Below are positions 5,071-7,436 of a DNA stretch of 7,436 nucleotides, one piece after another. The notes beneath the pieces were generated by a model, which saw only the letters and a list, made by a program, of their open reading frames with translations, did not search any database and was not told the DNA's origin. Made by a program: the position numbers and the translations under genes. Source of the stretch: JBOGED01 sp050743205 (GTDB lineage: Bacteria > Actinomycetota > Nitriliruptoria > Euzebyales > Egibacteraceae); assembly GCA_050743205.1 (NCBI GenBank), contig JBOGEA010000296.1, positions 1-7,436 on the forward strand. The letters are read 5' to 3'. Within the stretch, counting starts at the first letter, position 1. Each line of letters begins with the position of its first letter.

Positions 5071-7329
5071 CTACCACCACGACCTGGGGCGGACGGCGTT
5101 GGCCATGTCCACCAGCGCCACCCGCTCGTCGCGGCTGCTGGTCAGGCTCGCGAGCTCGCGGTACGACTGCTCCAGACCAAGACGCAGACCGCGCTCCGTC
5201 AGCTCATGGCCGAGTATGGTCATGGGAACTCTGCCGTTGGCGCCGGGGCTCCCCGCCAGCACCCAGTCGAGCACAGCCTGCAGGATTTCGGCTTTCGCGT
5301 GTCCGCGCCGCTCTGGGTCCAGCTCCAGCCGGCCAAGCCGCTCAGCGGCCTCGAACAGGTCGGATCCCACCGGATCGGGAGCGACCCAGCCCCGGACCCG
5401 CGCGCTGATTCCGGCCAGTTGGGCTCTGACCCAGTGGTTGGAGGTCTCGGGCAGCGACTCCAGCGCCGTCGCCGCCCCCAACCGATCGTGCTGGGCGAGC
5501 CGCGCGCGGGCAAGGCCGAACGCCGCGCTCACGTACCTATGGTCGGTGCGCCACACCATCTCGCAGTACCGCGCTGCCCGGGGGTACGCGCCGCGGCACT
5601 CGGCGCAGGCGGCGAGCGCCAGCTTGGGCGCGGCCTCGCCGGGGAACGCGTCGTAGACCGCCTCGAAGGCCTCATCGGCCTCGTCGAACCGCCCCGCCAC
5701 GAGCGCCACAAGCCCGCGATACCAGATCACCCGCCAATCGCATGGCTCCTGTGCCTCCAGCGCGTCGAGATCCTGGGCGGCGGACGCCAGGTCGTTCAGC
5801 TCGGCGCGCGCCCGGACCGTCCGCAGCCTCGTCTCCACCGAGGCCGCCGGGATCTCGGACAGGACCCGAAGCACCTCGCTGGCCTCCATCACCCCGATCG
5901 TGGCCAGCAGGCCCGCCTGCGGGTCGTCACGGTCCACGCGCGGGACCGGCAGCGCGAGGGCCGCCGCGGTCCGGTCCAGGGTCTGCGCCGCGAAGCCGCC
6001 CGAGCCCACCACCTCAGTGCCCACCACACGGGGCTCGGGGCCGAAGAGCGGTGAGGGCTCCGGCCGCTGCTGCTTGCCCTTCTCCAGCGCCACCACCTCG
6101 CGGAGCACGCCGAACAGCTGCTGTGCCATGGCCTCGGCAGACGAGAAGCGCGCCTCCGGGTCGGGGTCGGTCGCCCGCAGCAGCAGGCGGTGGTACGACT
6201 CGTGCCGGGCGAGCACCTCGACCTCATCGGGGCTCGGAAGGTGGTGGGCGCGGTATGTGGTGAATCCCGGGAAATCGAAGCTGAGCAGCGCCATCACACG
6301 CGCGACCGCGTACAGGTCCGAGGCGACCGACGGGCCGGTCTTGTCGACCTCAGGGGCTTGGTAACCCGGGGTGAAGTAGCTGTCGCCCTCCTCCTGATCC
6401 ATCCGGCACACGCCACCCAGGTCGATCAGGCGGACCTGATCCCCCACGTGGATGACGTGATCCGGTTTGAGGTCGCAGTACAGCAGGCCTCGGCTGTGCA
6501 GGAAGCCGAGGGCCTCCAGCATCTTCAGCCCGTAAGCGAGCACCCGCTCCACCGGCATCGGGCTGCGGCGCTGGTCGGGGCCACCCATCTGAGCGATCTG
6601 CTTGAGCGATATACCCCCTATGTACTCCATCACGATGTAGCCGACCTCGGTGCCGCTGGCCGGATCGCGGTGCTGGACGAAGTTGTAAATCTTGACGACG
6701 GTCGGGTGCTCAACCTCCGCCAGGAAGCGCTTCTCGGCCACCGCCACGGCTTGGGCGTCGGCGTCGCCGGTGTCGAGCAGGCCTTTGAGGACCACCCAGC
6801 GGTCGTTGACGTTGCGGTCACGGGCCACATAGATCCACCCGAAGCCACCGTGCGCGAGGCAGCCCAGCACCTCGTACTGGCCGGCGACCAGCTCACCCGG
6901 CTTCAGCTTCGGCCTGAACGAGAACGGGGTGCCGTCCCGCGGGCAGAAACCCTTGGTGCGCCCGGGCCGGCCGTCACGGCTGCGGCCGACCTCATGCCTG
7001 CACGTGCCGCAGAACCGCTTGCGCTCCGGCACGACAGGGTCCTCCAGCAAGGCAGTCGTCGGATCGCGGTACGGCACCGGCGGGATGTGAACGAGGCCGG
7101 CGCCGAGCTTTCCGTGCAGCGCGTCGGCACGGCCGCCGCCCCCCGGACCGCGACCAGGCGACGTCCAGCCAGCCGAGCTGCGGCCGGAGATGGACCAAAG
7201 GGACGTCGAAACACTGCTCGGGTCCACCTCCGGCACCTTCGTGGTCATGGCGGCGCGCAGCCCGCAGATATCGCAGTAGCCGTCATCCTCGATGGTGCCT
7301 GAGCAGCCGGGCCGTTCGCAGGCGCTCAT
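5071..7329 (-). CDS. pknG: PknG-like Ser/Thr protein kinase with zinc ribbon, rubredoxin-like and TPR domains
   Basis: At 752 residues it is close to mycobacterial PknG (about 750) and shares its order of domains. An N-terminal zinc ribbon (C4/C9/C19/C22) precedes a linker rich in Ser/Thr/Gly (23-100). The rubredoxin-like module has C107/C110/C129, but D132 stands where PknG has the fourth Cys. The kinase domain (about 150-415) shows AHGGFGWIY, K182 in VVLKG, E205, hinge VMEYIGG, catalytic D286 and K288, DLG (D303) and APE (325-327). The Mg-binding Asn after the catalytic Lys is H291. The TPR region (about 500-700) and the C-terminal LVDMANAVRP match PknG. There is no membrane segment, so it is soluble. 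The start is set by GAAGGGG 7 nt upstream. It is the first complete gene of the operon. In PknG the rubredoxin regulates activity and N-terminal phosphothreonines recruit FHA substrates. Confidence 0.95.
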   Translation of the reverse strand: MSACERPGCSGTIEDDGYCDICGLRAAMTTKVPEVDPSSVSTSLWSISGRSSAGWTSPGRGPGGGGRADALHGKLGAGLVHIPPVPYRDPTTALLEDPVVPERKRFCGTCRHEVGRSRDGRPGRTKGFCPRDGTPFSFRPKLKPGELVAGQYEVLGCLAHGGFGWIYVARDRNVNDRWVVLKGLLDTGDADAQAVAVAEKRFLAEVEHPTVVKIYNFVQHRDPASGTEVGYIVMEYIGGISLKQIAQMGGPDQRRSPMPVERVLAYGLKMLEALGFLHSRGLLYCDLKPDHVIHVGDQVRLIDLGGVCRMDQEEGDSYFTPGYQAPEVDKTGPSVASDLYAVARVMALLSFDFPGFTTYRAHHLPSPDEVEVLARHESYHRLLLRATDPDPEARFSSAEAMAQQLFGVLREVVALEKGKQQRPEPSPLFGPEPRVVGTEVVGSGGFAAQTLDRTAAALALPVPRVDRDDPQAGLLATIGVMEASEVLRVLSEIPAASVETRLRTVRARAELNDLASAAQDLDALEAQEPCDWRVIWYRGLVALVAGRFDEADEAFEAVYDAFPGEAAPKLALAACAECRGAYPRAARYCEMVWRTDHRYVSAAFGLARARLAQHDRLGAATALESLPETSNHWVRAQLAGISARVRGWVAPDPVGSDLFEAAERLGRLELDPERRGHAKAEILQAVLDWVLAGSPGANGRVPMTILGHELTERGLRLGLEQSYRELASLTSSRDERVALVDMANAVRPRSWW

Positions 7330-7334
7330 CTCTT

Positions 7335-7367
7335 GACCCCTTCATCCAGGGGTCGCGCTGCGCCCCT
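7335..7367 (-). promoter_or_regulatory. Kinase ribosome site within two mutually exclusive leader hairpins
   Basis: The Shine-Dalgarno GAAGGGG (7343-7337) lies 7 bases before the kinase ATG. Its bases belong to a perfect 7-bp inverted repeat: GACCCCT (minus strand 7354-7348), a 6-base loop, AGGGGTC (7341-7335). The upstream arm can instead pair with AGGGGCGC just before it (7367-7360), giving an 8-bp stem with a single bulged A and a 3-base loop. The two folds exclude each other; one hides the ribosome site and the other frees it. The pairings are seen; regulation is inferred. Confidence 0.4.
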
Positions 7368-7413
7368 CAATCCCACGGTCGCGCCTCGCCCCCACCCCAG
7401 GGGTCGCGCTGCG
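7346..7413. repeat. 51-bp-spaced 17-bp direct repeat with a degenerate middle copy
   Basis: CCAGGGGTCGCGCTGCG occurs identically at 7346-7362 and 7397-7413. A related block with GGTCGCGC at 7377-7384 lies between, so the core recurs at 26 and 25 bases. The 51-base spacing is a multiple of three. On the minus strand both full copies read QRDPW in the same frame, so the array may be a duplicated coding tail. Confidence 0.7.
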
Positions 7414-7436
7414 TCGGGTTCCGCTCGCTGGTGGTC
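7367..7436 (-). CDS. Partial: probable C-terminal end of an upstream operon gene
   Basis: From the right edge, the minus-strand frame through 7435 reads ...RNPTQRDPWGGGEARPWD and stops with TGA at 7369-7367, 37 bases before the kinase ATG. Its third-position G/C (about 19 of 22 codons) fits the window's real genes better than the other open frame. That other frame runs from 7436 to a TGA at 7328-7326 and would overlap the kinase start as ATGA. Either way a co-transcribed gene probably continues beyond the window. No promoter is visible between 7330 and 7436. The product cannot be named from about 22 residues. Confidence 0.4.
   Translation of the reverse strand, partial: TTSERNPTQRDPWGGGEARPWD

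Overview
The window is high-GC DNA with a strong G/C bias at third codon positions. Its gene families (a PknG-type kinase with rubredoxin and TPR modules, and a DUF222/HNH protein) point to an actinobacterium. I cannot fix the genus; a Streptosporangiales-like filamentous actinomycete is a guess.

Layout. (1) Positions 1 to about 336 carry no convincing protein gene. Read on the minus strand they look like the 5' part of a group II intron running off the left edge: several short perfect hairpins, plus a conserved reading (EGVAIHGDPESC...GEALTGARAG) that I know from just upstream of intron reverse transcriptases. (2) Positions 395-423 hold a well-spaced promoter that fires at the ATG of a leaderless plus-strand gene, 431-1657, encoding a DUF222/HNH (13E12-type) protein. 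Its HNH active-site segment looks scrambled. (3) Positions 1658-1994 are a convergent intergenic gap with a 9-bp stem-loop, two tandem 56-bp repeats and a hairpin plus T-tract that would end transcription from the right. (4) Positions 1995-7329 are a tight four-gene minus-strand operon, in transcription order: PknG-like Ser/Thr kinase, PP2C phosphatase, von Willebrand A protein, FHA protein. Gaps are +7, -4 and +10 nt. (5) From 7330 to the right edge lie a small leader with competing hairpins and the probable last codons of another operon gene.

How the genes work together. Kinase and PP2C form a writer/eraser pair, the FHA protein is a phosphothreonine reader, and the vWA protein with an intact MIDAS site is a likely scaffold or effector. 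The kinase, the phosphatase and the FHA protein each begin with cysteine-rich zinc ribbons of similar style, which suggests a shared assembly or metal/redox-sensing mode. The same four domains occur in the Thr-phosphorylation switch of type VI secretion (PpkA/PppA/Fha) and, without FHA, in the TerY-P triad, but no secretion or ter genes are visible here. Notable oddities in the kinase are a catalytic-loop Asn replaced by His and a rubredoxin Cys replaced by Asp.
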